A stretch of DNA of 64,000 nt, taken from the NCBI GenBank assembly GCA_949318235.1, contig OX439129.1, positions 30,689,243-30,753,242 on the forward strand, in the 5' to 3' direction. The notes under the pieces are model-generated. The model saw only the letters and a list, made by a program, of their open reading frames with translations. It ran no database searches and was not told the DNA's origin. The position numbers and the translations under genes were made by a program. Positions 12,986 through 30,683 of this stretch are shown one piece after another. Every line of letters begins with the position of its first letter. The stretch's first letter is position 1. The stretch is from Ecdyonurus torrentis. Its lineage: Eukaryota; Arthropoda; Insecta; Ephemeroptera; Heptageniidae.

Positions 12986-15900
12986 CTCTCTCTCTGTGCT
13001 TTCTCTCAGATAATTAAGAATTATCTCTCTAACAAATTCCAATACAACACTGCACCAATTTCTGACTTCAACAAGAGATATAAAAAAAATGTGTCAATTC
13101 TTTTATATAATAAATTACATGTCATCTCCTAAATTTAAGATATAATAAAAAATTAACGATGTAGAAATAAATTTTTTTTATTGGAAAAAGTTTAAAAATT
13201 AAAAGTTTTAGTTTGTTAGTGGATTTATATATTTGACTGTATATTATAAAATTTATTTATTTTTTTACCTATTTTTTTGTATGTATGTAAAGGTTTGTTT
13301 ACTTTATGATACAACGTATATTTTTTGTCTTCTTCTTAAATGGTAAAAGTTGTATAATTAATAAAGTACAAAAATAAATGAAATTATATCAAATATTTCT
13401 TACAATTACAAAGCTGTTTATCATTATGTATTAAATGCTTCTTTAATTATAAATTACCTAATAGTATATAATATATAAGTAGATATATATACATAGCTAA
13501 TTTCCTAATAGTTTAAATCATTTGACATTTTAGAAGAAAATTTATACACTCGAATTTACATATCAACCCACCTTAATTAATTTAAACGAGAGTTATATAC
13601 ATATATACGTCATTTTATATGTTAAGCTTTTAGCTTTAATCTGTAAGTCAAATTAAATTAATGTAAACATAAAATTTCTTAATCAATTTAATAATTAGAG
13701 ATATGTGAAAGATATGAGATATTACACGTATATATAGGGGGAAAAAATGTCAAAAACTAGAAATTTGAAATTTCTAGTTTTTACGTCACTGATATGACAA
13801 ATGACGTATTGCATTTTTCCAATGTGTCAATTTTTTTGATGAATGACGTTTTGAAAACTTCATTTTCACCGCTTCAAGGTAAAGTTATATGTTTAGAAAC
13901 TGCTAAAATAATAATAAAAATATAAAGAAAGAACGGTATTCATTCTCTCATCTTTTGGCCTCCACCCAAACAATTGCATAATCATTCCTTTCGTTTTCTT
14001 ACGATGCACTTTTTATTGTCGTTCACGAGAAAAACAAAAGATAAATCTGTAGAAAAACTTGGCAAGAATGTCATTGGTATATTTTTATAACTTAAATTTT
14101 GTAATTATATTAGTTTCTAATATTATTGTATATATATGAGTGACTTGACAAATAGTTATATAAAAAAATATATATAATATTCAGATTTGTTACAACATCA
14201 TATATTATAATATAGATGACGTCAATTGATCAAGAGAATATTCTTCAGAATTTCCAACTTTATAATTATTTTTTATTATAATGTAACACGTGGGGGAAGG
14301 GAAAGTACTTATACCTACTTTAATTGACCTTTATTAAATTTTTTTGTTTTAATTTATACACATGTATTTCTTGATTAATATTATATTAAAAGCAAATACA
14401 AGGATGCACGTGTAAGAGATTTTTTTTTTTTCCTTTTTGTTATTTTATTTAATTTTTTATTTTTGGTTAACCGAAGTCTTATAATGTATGTGACAAAATA
14501 TAGAATTTCTTTTTTAAAACTTAATAAGCAAGAGATTTTTTATTCACTTAATATGTATTTATAGATTTCAATATTAAAAAGTAAAAGTATTCATAAAAAG
14601 ATAAATATTTACTTTTTTTCTTAATAAAAGTATTGATTGCACATAATATATAATGTTATATTGAGATAAAAAAAAAACAAAAAAACAGATGACATCAAAG
14701 TGTACTTAAGTATACAAGTGAGGCTGATATTGACCCTGACGAGTACAATGTTATTTTACTTTGCATATAAAGCAATTACGTATACGTGTACTTAGAGGTC
14801 ATATTAGTTTACGTTCGTTCGTATTATAATATACAGTATACTTCCCACATACACATGGTTATAGAGAATCGTATATGAGGTGATCTCAAAACTTCCCCAC
14901 TGTCGCGACATTGCTTGGAAACCTCAAGGAGAATGACGTGTATATTTTTATATATTACTGTAGATATTCGATACAGTAAAATCGTATATTATATATAAGA
15001 CCGCAGCTGAACAAGTTACTTATACAGCCTCTCAAAACACTTTGGAAATGTAATAAACTAGATTTTGTTACTTTATATGTATTCGAGACAATTCAAATAA
15101 AACATTTAAACAATCAGTATCAAAATGTTATACTATAAAAGAAATAATATATTTTTTTTTTCAAAAGAAAAAGAGAGTATACATCAGAGATATTTAAAAA
15201 TACTTAAAAATCCCACAATGGACTTTATGGTAATAATTTTATACTCGTATAGATTTAATTACGTCAATAAATATATTTCTAACAAACATTATTATTTTGA
15301 TCATATATTTTTAAGTAATGATAATAATTATTAGTTCATTTATATACATTAAGTTTGTAAAATTATTTAAATAACAAATTAAAACATTAATTAAAATATT
15401 ATACATTTTACAATAAATAACCCTTTTAAAATCAAAATGATGTTGTTTTTTTGGTTTATAATATATAGTTCAAATTATTTTCACATCAAAAATTTTGTGT
15501 ACAAAGAGAGAAAATGTTAAACTTCAAAGGTATAATTGGTTTCATTAAGGTGTGTTTATATAACAAATTAAATACAGTACAAATCATGTAGAAATTTTCC
15601 ATTTAACTTTACTTTTATTATATTTAGTAAAATTAATTAAAATGTTAATCTTATATATCTTCATTTCAATGATAATATATTTTGAGATTTTTTTGAAATT
15701 ATATGTAAATATATATATATAATTTAAAATGTATTAAGGTATACACATGGTTACGTTTTTGTCATTTGACATTGCAGCTTCTCTTTTTATATAAATGTAT
15801 GTACACTGTACACACACACACATACTACAAATAATAATAATCTTACGAGTATGTGTACGCAGTGAAAAGACGAGTTTTGTATTGAAAGTTAGTGGTGCGT

Positions 15901-16099
15901 TCAAATACAGCTCAAGAAAGACGACGAGGGTTCAAGCAACTCGTTTGCCAAAATACTTACATAAAATCCGTCGTTTGAGAGCTCACAAAAATTTAACTTA
16001 TAACATTGAAAGTATAATATTATACTTACTATACTAAAAATTGTAAGTTGTTGCTTTTTCTTGTCTATTTTTCTACTATTTTGTGTAAATGCTGTATTC

Positions 16100-16102
<3 letters not shown>
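12983..16102. other. AT-rich non-coding block
   Basis: Unique AT-rich sequence with the palindrome at 13752 and TGACGTCA at 14217. A less AT-rich stretch at 15840-15990 has short open frames on both strands but no recognisable motif. Confidence 0.65.
13752..13782. repeat. Perfect 15-bp palindrome with 1-nt centre
   Basis: Arms AAAAACTAGAAATTT (13752-13766) and its exact complement (13768-13782) around a single G. Could extrude as a cruciform or, in RNA, form a hairpin without a proper loop. Followed at once by ACGTCA. Confidence 0.8.
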
Positions 16103-16170
<68 letters not shown>

Positions 16171-16599
16171 TCTTTAGAGAGATATGATTGACAATATTTT
16201 GTATTCAGTTCAATGTGAAAAGATTTGTCTTTGTCTTTGTCTTTTTTTTTGTATAAAAATTTTGCATTTATTTATCAAAAGAGTGTCAAAGGTGTTTCTG
16301 TTTATTTTTTAAGATTGCTATTGTAAGTATTCTGTTTTCGTGAAGTCAATATTATTATTATTTCAAACACTATACAATAAAGCTTCTTTTCTCCATCTTA
16401 TTTTTCTCACTATTTTCTTTTGTACAAAAGAAACCTATTAAAAGAACTGTGTTGCAAAATGAAAGGACATAAGACCCAATTTATACAAAATAAAATAAAA
16501 AAAAGTTGACACAATGGAGCGAATTTGTTCTCTGCTTTTTTTTCTCTGTTCTGGTGCTCTGAAAAAGCATCCAATCTTGCATTTTTTTTTTAGCAAAGA

Positions 16600-16605
<6 letters not shown>

Positions 16606-16676
<71 letters not shown>
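16606..16676 (+). repeat. (GA)n microsatellite, 71 bp
   Basis: GA run; a (TC)n tract of about 64 bp lies at 16103-16166. Confidence 0.96.
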
Positions 16677-16678
<2 letters not shown>

Positions 16679-16812
16679 CACTTGGAGTCTCTGCAGACTG
16701 TAGAATGTGACGTATGGCGAGATTAAATAAAACAAGTCTGGGTGGACGAAAGTACACTTTTGTGCACAGATAGACATAGACAGAAAGCTGCTTTACAAAT
16801 ATTATGTGTACA

Positions 16813-20661
<3,849 letters not shown>

Positions 20662-20735
<74 letters not shown>

Positions 20736-20766
20736 GGCGCCTGCTGGCGCCTCCCCATGTGACGCC

Positions 20767-20813
<47 letters not shown>
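20662..20813 (+). repeat. Two (CT)n tracts around a GC-rich spacer
   Basis: CT runs at 20662-20732 and 20771-20813 are separated by 38 bp containing a tandem duplication of CTGGCGCCTG-type sequence. The spacer is the most GC-rich 40 bp nearby. Confidence 0.93.
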
Positions 20814-20816
<3 letters not shown>

Positions 20817-21179
20817 CTCTCTCTCTCGTTGTCATGACGATGCCCTTTTAATATCCACCCACACATATCTGCCTGCGCACGATTTCCCTGACTTGAATAA
20901 AGAGTTATATTGCCTTTCTGTCAATACCTTGATATTTTACCCAAAAATCTCGATCAAACCCCTTCCTTCTGACTTATCAACCAACTTGAAAATTTAATTC
21001 AACATATTTTCCTATATACGCTTGCTACATAATATACTGTGCTAACCAGCTGTCTTTCATTTTATTGTTCTTTGTGTTAATATTATATTAACTTCTAATA
21101 AGAGATTCATACTGTTATATTGTAAGACATTTATGAACATCTTAAACATAAAATATTTCACTCTTTTTACATAAAAAAA

Positions 21180-21220
<41 letters not shown>

Positions 21221-21223
<3 letters not shown>

Positions 21224-22083
21224 GTGAGTGAGTGAGTGAGTGAGTGAGTGAGTGAGTGAGTGAGTGAGTGAGTGAGTGAGTGAGTGAGTGAGTGAGTGTG
21301 AGTGAGTGAGTGAGTGAGTGAGTGAGTGAGTGAGTGAGTGAGTGAGTGAGTGAGTGAGTGAGTGAGTGAGTGAGTGAGTGAGTGAGTGAGTGAGTGAGTG
21401 AGTGAGTGAGTGAGTGAGTGAGTGAGTGAGTGAGTGAGTGAGTGAGTGAGTGAGTGAGTGAGTGAGTGAGTGAGTGAGTGAGTGAGTGAGTGAGTGAGTG
21501 AGTGAGTGAGTGAGTGAGTGAGTGAGTGAGTGAGTGAGTGAGTGAGTGAGTGAGTGAGTGAGTGAGTGAGTGAGTGAGTGAGTGAGTGAGTGAGTGAGTG
21601 AGTGAGTGAGTGAGTGAGTGAGTGAGTGAGTGAGTGAGTGAGTGAGTGAGTGAGTGAGTGAGTGAGTGAGTGAGTGAGTGAGTGAGTGAGTGAGTGAGTG
21701 AGTGAGTGAGGTGAGTGAGTGAGTGAGTGAGTGAGTGAGTGAGTGAGTGAGTGAGTGAGTGAGTGAGTGAGTGAGTGAGTGAGTGAGTGAGTGAGTGAGT
21801 GAGTGAGTGAGTGAGTGAGTGAGTGAGTGAGTGAGTGAGTGAGTGAGTGAGTGAGTGAGTGAGTGAGTGAGTGAGTGAGTGAGTGAGTGAGTGAGTGAGT
21901 GAGTGAGTGAGTGAGTGAGTGAGTGAGTGAGTGAGTGAGTGAGTGAGTGAGTGAGTGAGTGAGTGAGTGAGTGAGTGAGTGAGTGAGTGAGTGAGTGAGT
22001 GAGTGAGTGAGTGAGTGAGTGAGTGAGTGAGTGAGTGAGTGAGTGAGTGAGTGAGTGAGTGAGTGAGTGAGTGAGTGAGTGAG
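21221..22083 (+). repeat. Giant (TGAG)n tetranucleotide array
   Basis: 863 bp of TGAG repeated about 215 times, preceded directly by (GA)18 at 21185-21220. Only two irregularities are visible: an extra TG near 21297-21300 and an extra G at 21711. They split the array into blocks of roughly 78, 412 and 373 bp. The units are otherwise uniform, suggesting recent expansion. The three minus-strand open frames of 315-350 codons here are Ser-Leu-Thr-His polymers produced by the repeat and are not genes. Confidence 0.97.
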
Positions 22084-22240
22084 AAAAAAAGACAACGACG
22101 ATGGTGCATTTCATGTTTTATGCATTGAGAAATTGTTTTTTTAAATGTTTCTTAAAGGCACAAAAATGTTAATGTATACGCTTCGTCAGTCAAAAGAAAA
22201 TACACAAAGAGTAGCTTGTTCTTTGTTTTATAATGTGTTG

Positions 22241-22421
<181 letters not shown>

Positions 22422-22973
22422 TATTATGTAAATAATTAATAATGTTGAAAAAGAACAAAAGAAAAATTCTTGACTTCCTATTATACAAAATACTATAAGA
22501 GAGTTAAATTTTAACATAAAATAGGAAATGTATTTTTTTATAAAGTAAATATAATATAAAATGTCATTTGAAACTACATTGTGTACTATTGACATTAACT
22601 TATATAAAGTAGTATAATTTAAAAAGAAATTAAATAAAAGAAATGTCATTTTATGGAAATTAGCTGTAATTCTGATAAATTAAACTAAAAATGTAAATAT
22701 ATTTGTCTTCATTTTTAGTTATCAAGTATACAACATTATATAATTTAATAAATTATTACCTTATTCAATATCAAAGTAATAAAGTAGCTTGAATTGAAAT
22801 TTGAGTTCCATATTTTTATGAATAAAAATGAAAAATATTATAAAAGACGACAAGAGATGATGTATTTCTTTTAGGTTCCAATATTGTATATCAACGTAAA
22901 AAATAAAAAATGAAACATTAATCAAAAAGAATAGAAAGGTTTTTATGAAACATTGTACAAAAACCTCTTTTTG

Positions 22974-23103
<130 letters not shown>

Positions 23104-23836
23104 GTTTTGTGCAATATTGTAAAATCCCCAATAATAACCCTCTCTATTTTTCTATATATAAAGTAGAAGCTTTTGCTTCAATAATTGGACCAATCATGTA
23201 ATGTAAAAGAAACCAATAATAACTTTTTCCATTATTATATATATATATATATACACTAGAGCTCCCTATAATACCTGATATGACCTCATTAAATGCAGAG
23301 GATTACACTACACAGCATCGCATCAAATATTATTACAGCTCCCATGAATAAATTATATTTTATTTCACTATATATATTTTTTGCATTTTATTTCGTATTT
23401 ACATTAGATATATAATTTAAAATATATTATTTTATTTGTAATATTTTTATAGTAAAATCTATATACAAACTAATTATATGCATTTTTTTTCTTCTTTTTT
23501 GTAATTTTTAAAATTTATTACTTTTTTTATATATAAAATAAAATATTTACAAAAAAATTCCATACTATTTTTGTACATGTTGTAATTTTTGTTTGCTACT
23601 ATTTCTTTCAATATATGAAACAAGTATATTATATAATGTAATAAGCTGATACATTTATTTTAAAATGTATTTTCCAGCTATAATTTTAAAGGCATTTTGG
23701 ATGTGAATTTATGTTTCATTTTTCTCTGTTTATATGAAAAATTTACACTACAGTATACTGTTTTTCACTATACAGAATTTTACTGCATATTCATTTTTGG
23801 GAAATATTTGGTACCATCTGCAATGCATCACTATAT

Positions 23837-23838
<2 letters not shown>

Positions 23839-23909
<71 letters not shown>
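23839..23909 (+). repeat. (CT)n microsatellite, 71 bp
   Basis: Uninterrupted CT run about 1.5 kb downstream of exon 2 in gene orientation. Confidence 0.96.
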
Positions 23910-23912
<3 letters not shown>

Positions 23913-24304
23913 TTCATGTAGTGTATATGTATATTTACTCTACATATTATAATAGTTGATGTAACATGGCAAGATTCTACTAGCTACATTAAACTGTAGC
24001 TATACATTTACCATAGTGATAACATTTCCAATAAACTATATTACTCTCTCTCTCTCTCTCTCGTCTCTCCTCTCATACAGAACTGTTCTGATGATGATAT
24101 AGAAGCTTAATGTTGATACTTATCATAAAATAAATACACTGTATACATATATATATATATATATATATAATATTATATACTGTATATATTTATGAATACT
24201 ACTAAACGATAACGATTTCATAAACATACACCTGCAATATTAAATTTTATTATTTTCAGTTTATTTCCATGTTTAATGTTACCACAAAATTTAAAGTTAT
24301 TATC

Positions 24305-24307
<3 letters not shown>

Positions 24308-24383
<76 letters not shown>
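24308..24383 (+). repeat. (TA)n microsatellite, 76 bp
   Basis: Uninterrupted TA run about 1 kb downstream of exon 2 in gene orientation. Confidence 0.95.
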
Positions 24384-24391
<8 letters not shown>

Positions 24392-25368
24392 AATTATATA
24401 AGATATATGCTGAAATAATTTTATGGTTTTTATATATAGTTCTTATAATTATCAAAAGTTTTAGGTATGTAGTATGTAGGTAACCTTAAAATAATAAATT
24501 TTATATTAGAAGTAAAGATTAAAAAAAGGCGTGGCAATTTTGGTATATATTTTATAATTTAACCCTCCTGGTATCAAATATCTTTTTTCTATTATCACCA
24601 ATTTGTGCAATATAATATAAAAGAAGATCCTTTAATTGCCTTAGGTGCTAATAAATAATTATGTCAAAAACATATTTCTAATTATTAAAAATTATATACT
24701 CGGGATTAAAAATAACAATAAATTATATCAAAATCGATTTTTCTCAATTAACTTATTGTTAATAATGTATCATATATCACATTCTTCCTTTTATAAAACT
24801 GATCGTAATATGTCTATAAACAAAATAAAGATAGCTCATTAATTTTTTTTTCTACTTTTTACCTACCGGGCTAAATTAAAACTTTTTTATAACAAAACAT
24901 CATTAAAAAAAATGACGTAAAAGTAAAAGTAAAATATATATCATATAACGCACGAAGACTTGATTTATAATATTTTCATACAGTTTTACGCGTTAATTTA
25001 TTCGAAACATTGGTTTTTGAAGCTAATTTACATTATGAATATATAAATGTACAATCAAGTGCAGTAAACAACAATATATAAACAATCAAAAAGCTTGATT
25101 AAATGGTAACACGTGTGAAATTGAGAGAAAATCATGTAAATTTCACCTTGTTAATTTTATAAATTTACAACAACATTACAAGGTAAAGTAATTATTAAAA
25201 CATATATATATAATCTCTTCAAATGATATATATTATATATATATAGGGAACAAAATTTTGATATTGGAATTGAGTTTACATGTTGTTTAGTGCACTCTAA
25301 GGTGTACTTTATATACAATATATAAGATGAATAATTGGATGTATACGTATATATATATGTTTACTCAC

Positions 25369-25488
25369 CAGGGCATTGTTCTGGAGATTCATCTGAACCA
25401 TCTCCACAGTCATCTTCTCCTTCACAAGTCCATGTGAATGGAATACATCGACCGTTGTTACAACGAAACTGACGTAGGGAGCAAGCAC
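25369..25488 (-). CDS. Exon 2: LDL-receptor class A repeat
   Basis: A 120-bp symmetrical phase 1-1 exon encoding one whole LDLa module. It starts after a pyrimidine-rich acceptor (AG at 25490-25489) and ends at a GTGAGTAA donor (25368-25361). The 39 full codons contain the six cysteines in LDLa order ([26 protein letters not shown]) and the calcium-binding acidic cluster DDCGDGSDE. The Trp before the fourth Cys is the residue that usually contacts ligand in these modules. The first acidic ligand is Glu (CEG) rather than the usual Asp (CDG). The tail GSDESPEQC resembles the second repeat of vertebrate VLDLR. LDLa modules bind lipoproteins or other ligands on the cell surface. One-module phase 1-1 exons are typical of LDLR, VLDLR, lipophorin-receptor and LRP genes, but LDLa repeats also occur in other secreted and membrane proteins, so the exact gene is not called. 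Confidence 0.92.
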
Positions 25489-25670
25489 CTAAAAAAACAA
25501 AAACAAAAATCATCAATTTATTTTGTAAATTAAAACTATTATATATATTCATTTTTTGGTGAAAATTAAGTTGTATAAGATCGTTATAAATACACTTAAG
25601 TTACACTTAGATTATAAAATTTATATTTTGTTTTAAAAATGTATATTATATCAACGTTGTTGCGAACAAA

Positions 25671-25846
25671 ATGTCTATCTCATTTTTTGTCACCGTAAGC
25701 AAAATGTGTAAGTCGTTTCTGAACGTTATGTAGATGGCGCTCGACTACACATATTGCTTCGCGTGATAAAAAACAAGATACACATTTTGCTACGCGTGTC
25801 AAATAACGAGATAGACATGACAAAGAACGAGTTATACATATGTTTG
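25671..25846. repeat. Composite direct/inverted repeat next to exon 2
   Basis: A roughly 40-bp unit resembling ATGTCTATCTC, T-run, GTCACGCGAAGCAAAATGTGTA occurs once forward (25671-25713) and then in reverse complement about 2.5 times in tandem (25742-25782, 25780-25817, 25818-25846). The middle (25714-25741) contains AGATGGCGCT. The copies differ by several bases. It lies about 180 bp upstream of the LDLa exon acceptor in gene orientation. No known family is recognised. Confidence 0.6.
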
Positions 25847-25989
25847 CAAATTGTTATATTCCTAACATACGTATATATAACAAAAATAAATATTTCAACT
25901 ATCAATACTGTAATATAAAGGTGACCTCTATAGTTTTGGGGTTCTATATGTATATGTTCTGCAAAAATAATGTTTCAAGCATATTCAGA

Positions 25990-26020
<31 letters not shown>

Positions 26021-26182
26021 TCCTTCTTCTTCTTCTTCCTATCCTTTCCTTTGAATATTTGATTTTATACTTATATCTGACATGTAGTCTTAAAAAAGAA
26101 AAATAATATTATATAGAATGTATCCTATTGCCCATACAAATCACATATATTGTATGGATAACGTGCTCTTTTTCTCTCTTAC

Positions 26183-26288
<106 letters not shown>

Positions 26289-26987
26289 AACAACCCCAGC
26301 TTTTTAGATATATAAACGTATGAACTTCCGTATAATATATATAGCATAACCCTACTTTAGAGTATCGAACAAACAAAGTAAAAACAAACATGATTTTCCC
26401 CGTGTGTGTGTATATATATGTATATTATTGATTATGTGCGTACACCGTTTGCTATATATAGTACCGCAATGCATATATCATATTGTCAAACAATTAAAAA
26501 TAATTACATTTTAGAGTTGCACTGATGTGTACATATATATAAAAAAATAATAATAATGAAAAAAAAGTAACAATCAAATTTAGAATGTACGTAATTTCAA
26601 TTATTAGCCATGAAGTTATATATTAAAAATTCTGTGTGAATAATTAAAGTGAATTAAAATTTGATATCATATTATTGATGAAATTGGTAATTTAAACATT
26701 TTGTACGTATATATGTAATAAATATATATACATACTATTTTTTTAACAAAATTTGGTATATTACAATTTCTATTTAGTGAGGAAATTGAAATATTTATTT
26801 ACAAACACACAAACAAACAGTAAAGTTTTTTTTTTTTTTTTTTTTTTAATTTTTACTCATCTTCATCAATTTATGTTTAAACTTCTGTATACTAACAAAT
26901 TTTAAAATGAGCACCTTAATTAAAATTAAAATGCGGTTGTTATACACATAAACAAACTTTAATGAAAAGATACATAAGCACACACAG

Positions 26988-27043
<56 letters not shown>

Positions 27044-27121
27044 AATTTAACTCCTAAAACAACATTGTAAATGAAAACCTTATTTAATCCCTTGCAAAAT
27101 TACTATATATAATAATATACA

Positions 27122-27275
<154 letters not shown>

Positions 27276-28244
27276 CTGTATAAAATTATATAACATTGGA
27301 CGATAACCATCATAGAATATTATTATTTATTTTATATTTCAAATATATAACACTATGTTTATTCTTGTCAAATAGTAATTAACATAATAGCAAATAGAAT
27401 TTGTCAATGTCTACAGAGAATATTATATACTATATATCTCAACTCTTACTTGGGTAGTTTACACGTTTTATATCCTATACAGTATATACCTATGATAGCA
27501 GGATTTACAGTATATATAGCAATATAGAGAGTATTAGTATACTCAACTGTTCTAATCAACAAACACAACAGTCAAAGTGTTAACTCTAAAACCAAGCTCT
27601 CTTCCTAACATAGAAAACTTTAGCTTGCTTTTAACTTGATTAAAACAAAAGGAAAATTTTTTTTGCAGATTTTTTTTTTAATGGTATTAGGATTTTTTTT
27701 TTCATTAAAAAAAATATATATATATTTTTATAATTAGATGTATGATTTTTTTAATTTTATTGGGTAACATGTCCAGTTTTACATTTTGTGATTGCCATTC
27801 TCCATAATATAGCTAAAAGTTGTAGCAGCTGCCAGTACCAGAGAGTGTGGTACAGCGGCGCATGGGGGTGATTAAACGTCATAAATCTCTTTCCCAGCTT
27901 TTCCAATCCCGCGGGAAACCAACTAAAACTTTTTTCTCTCTCTTTTATACAATTTTTTTTTCTCTTTTTACTTCACTTTTTTTTTTTTTTTTTTTTTTTA
28001 ATGTATGTGGTGTCAAGAGTTTCTCTTGAGTTTAATTTGTTTGACATTGCTCTAAATTGAGTTCTGTTTTATGTCATAATACTGTACATTCAACGTGAAT
28101 TCTGTTCTGCAAAATTAAAAGTTTTTTTTTTCAACGTTTTTTGTTAAGCCACCTGACTGGAAAAAACTTTGTACAATTAGTGATATACTACACATCTAAT
28201 ACTTTTAAAAGTATAACTTCATTGAATGAAAGTATTAAAAGAGT

Positions 28245-28300
<56 letters not shown>

Positions 28301-28728
28301 GATAAAAGTTTATCAAACGATTTTTTTAAATAACTTCAAAGTATAAATTCCTCATGTTATAAAAGAAATTAATTTTTAACAAATACTCCAATTTTTATTT
28401 ATTTTATAAAATTTGAGCGAATTACAATCTGGAAAGTAAATTAATTTTATAATAAACCTCTTTTGTTTTTGAGTGGCAACATTTTATTTCCTTCAATTAG
28501 TTAGCTTTTATACTGAGGGTTGTTTTACTTTGAGGGTTGGGTATATGAAGAAAGGAAGGGGTTTGATGGATCTGATACAGGCAACGTTGAAAATGAAGTA
28601 AATTTAATGGTCGCCGAGAAAGAGAGAAAGTTTGATGGTTCTCCAGTGTTCTTGGTGTCTCCAAGAAAATGTAATCAATAAAACGGAGTGACAATCAAAA
28701 TCTGACAAGCTTCTAGAGAGTTTATGTG

Positions 28729-28734
<6 letters not shown>

Positions 28735-28798
<64 letters not shown>
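28735..28798 (+). repeat. (GA)n microsatellite, 64 bp
   Basis: GA run. A (CT)n tract of 52 bp lies 450 bp before it at 28247-28298, in the opposite orientation. Confidence 0.96.
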
Positions 28799-28803
<5 letters not shown>

Positions 28804-29095
28804 AAATATCACATCTCAAAACATGATGCTTCCCACTATCAAGATAAAACCTTTAAGCTATATATATAATATATAAACCACAATAATAATAATAATAGTA
28901 ATGGCCGTTTTATGAAACTCCATATTGTGATCTTTATAGATTAATTGTGCTATTATTTTTGTCTGGTATCCCAATAAAGCATTACATGAGCATATATATA
29001 TACACTATACACACACAAAATATATTGGATATAAAAAATATCAATATGGATACATAAGAATCATTGAACCATTAAATTAAATTTGTTTTCTATCA

Positions 29096-29097
<2 letters not shown>

Positions 29098-29169
<72 letters not shown>

Positions 29170-29181
29170 ATATATATATAT
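29098..29181 (+). repeat. (TA)n microsatellite, about 84 bp
   Basis: A TA run with one TT junction near 29159, followed by a short (CA)n. Confidence 0.95.
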
Positions 29182-29511
29182 CTACACACACACACACAAA
29201 CGTTTATAGGCGAAATATACAATTAATAAATAAATATTTGTTATACATAATATAGAGTGTTTATTTATGAAAAAAAAAATCATATACAGTAAAGTGATTA
29301 TTTAGATTTCTGTATTTTCATTACAACGAGTGTTTCCAATTAAATTTTAAACAGGAGAGAATATTATTGCTATTTTTTTTAAAAAGAAATATATTTTTTA
29401 TATTTTTTTCTATTTTACAATATTGATATATTTTTTTTATCATACAGAAATATGAATACGACTCGTTATAGATTTTTATTTTTTATACAACAACAAAAAG
29501 TAAAGGGAGAG

Positions 29512-29615
<104 letters not shown>

Positions 29616-30050
29616 AAATCAAAGGAGTAAAGTTGAAATCATTTTTGATTGTGTTCGATTGAGTGGAAATCAGTGCTAACAGCTGGTAACGATGAGAACA
29701 GAGAATGAACTAACTTTGCAAAAGATGACAAGTTTGTCCTTTTTTTTTTTTTTTTTTTTTCTCTTCTTCTTTTTTTTTCCAGAAAGGTGGCCTTCACTTA
29801 TATAAAATATATAATATTATATGAGAGTATAGCTATGTGCTTTTAGCTTTTGGTATATATTTGGAGTATAAATCAAGTGAAGATATGGCACAAGAGAAAT
29901 GAAAAGAAGAAGAATAGCAAGGCCTGGGTTTTGTTCCAATCGAATAAACCCACTCGCTCGTTTCGCATCCCTAAAAGTAATATATAGTGTGTGTAGGGCG
30001 TCCAGTTTGGGTTACTGAAGCGAGCACCTTATACCCTTCTCTTCTTTTGA

Positions 30051-30083
<33 letters not shown>

Positions 30084-30582
30084 AACTCCAACTCTCTAAA
30101 ACTCCACAGTACATAAATATTTCACCTGTGTAACCAATGTTACAGAACCAAAAACTTACCTTAATTATTAATCAAATCATTCAACTGAATGAATACAACA
30201 ACAAAATAAAAGCATACTATAGAATCATTTGAAAACAAAAATTTCAAATTTAATTCAATTAGGTTTCATTTTAAATTATGTTTTTTACATAGCAAATACA
30301 AATTTAGAAAACTTAGTTTATATTTTTATTTTTACATTAAAAAAGTTTGTGTATTACGACGTAATAACAAAATTAAAAATGAGTGTTTGCTTACTTTCAT
30401 TAATTAATATTGGAATACGATTCTTCTAATTAAATATTGTAATTGTTTTATACCAGCATATTAAATTTTAATGTAAAAATAAAAGTTGAATAAAAAATTT
30501 CTGTTATTTTATGAAAGTTGAGAGAAATAGCTGATTGTTTGTTTTTTGTTCATGGTAAATTGCGCCACTTTTGTGTGAGAGT

Positions 30583-30683
<101 letters not shown>

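Noticed and set aside
15795..16101. Overlapping open frames on both strands near 15.8-16.1 kb, one with Cys-containing FCELSNDGFY
   Set aside because: Possible GTAAGT donor but no acceptor, no LDLa or EGF cysteine pattern and no recognisable family; insufficient to call an exon.
21057..22114. Three overlapping minus-strand open frames of 315-350 codons with Ser-Leu-Thr-His repeats
   Set aside because: They exist only because the (TGAG)n repeat has no stop codon in any minus-strand frame; the flanks add no domain, signal peptide or splice structure.
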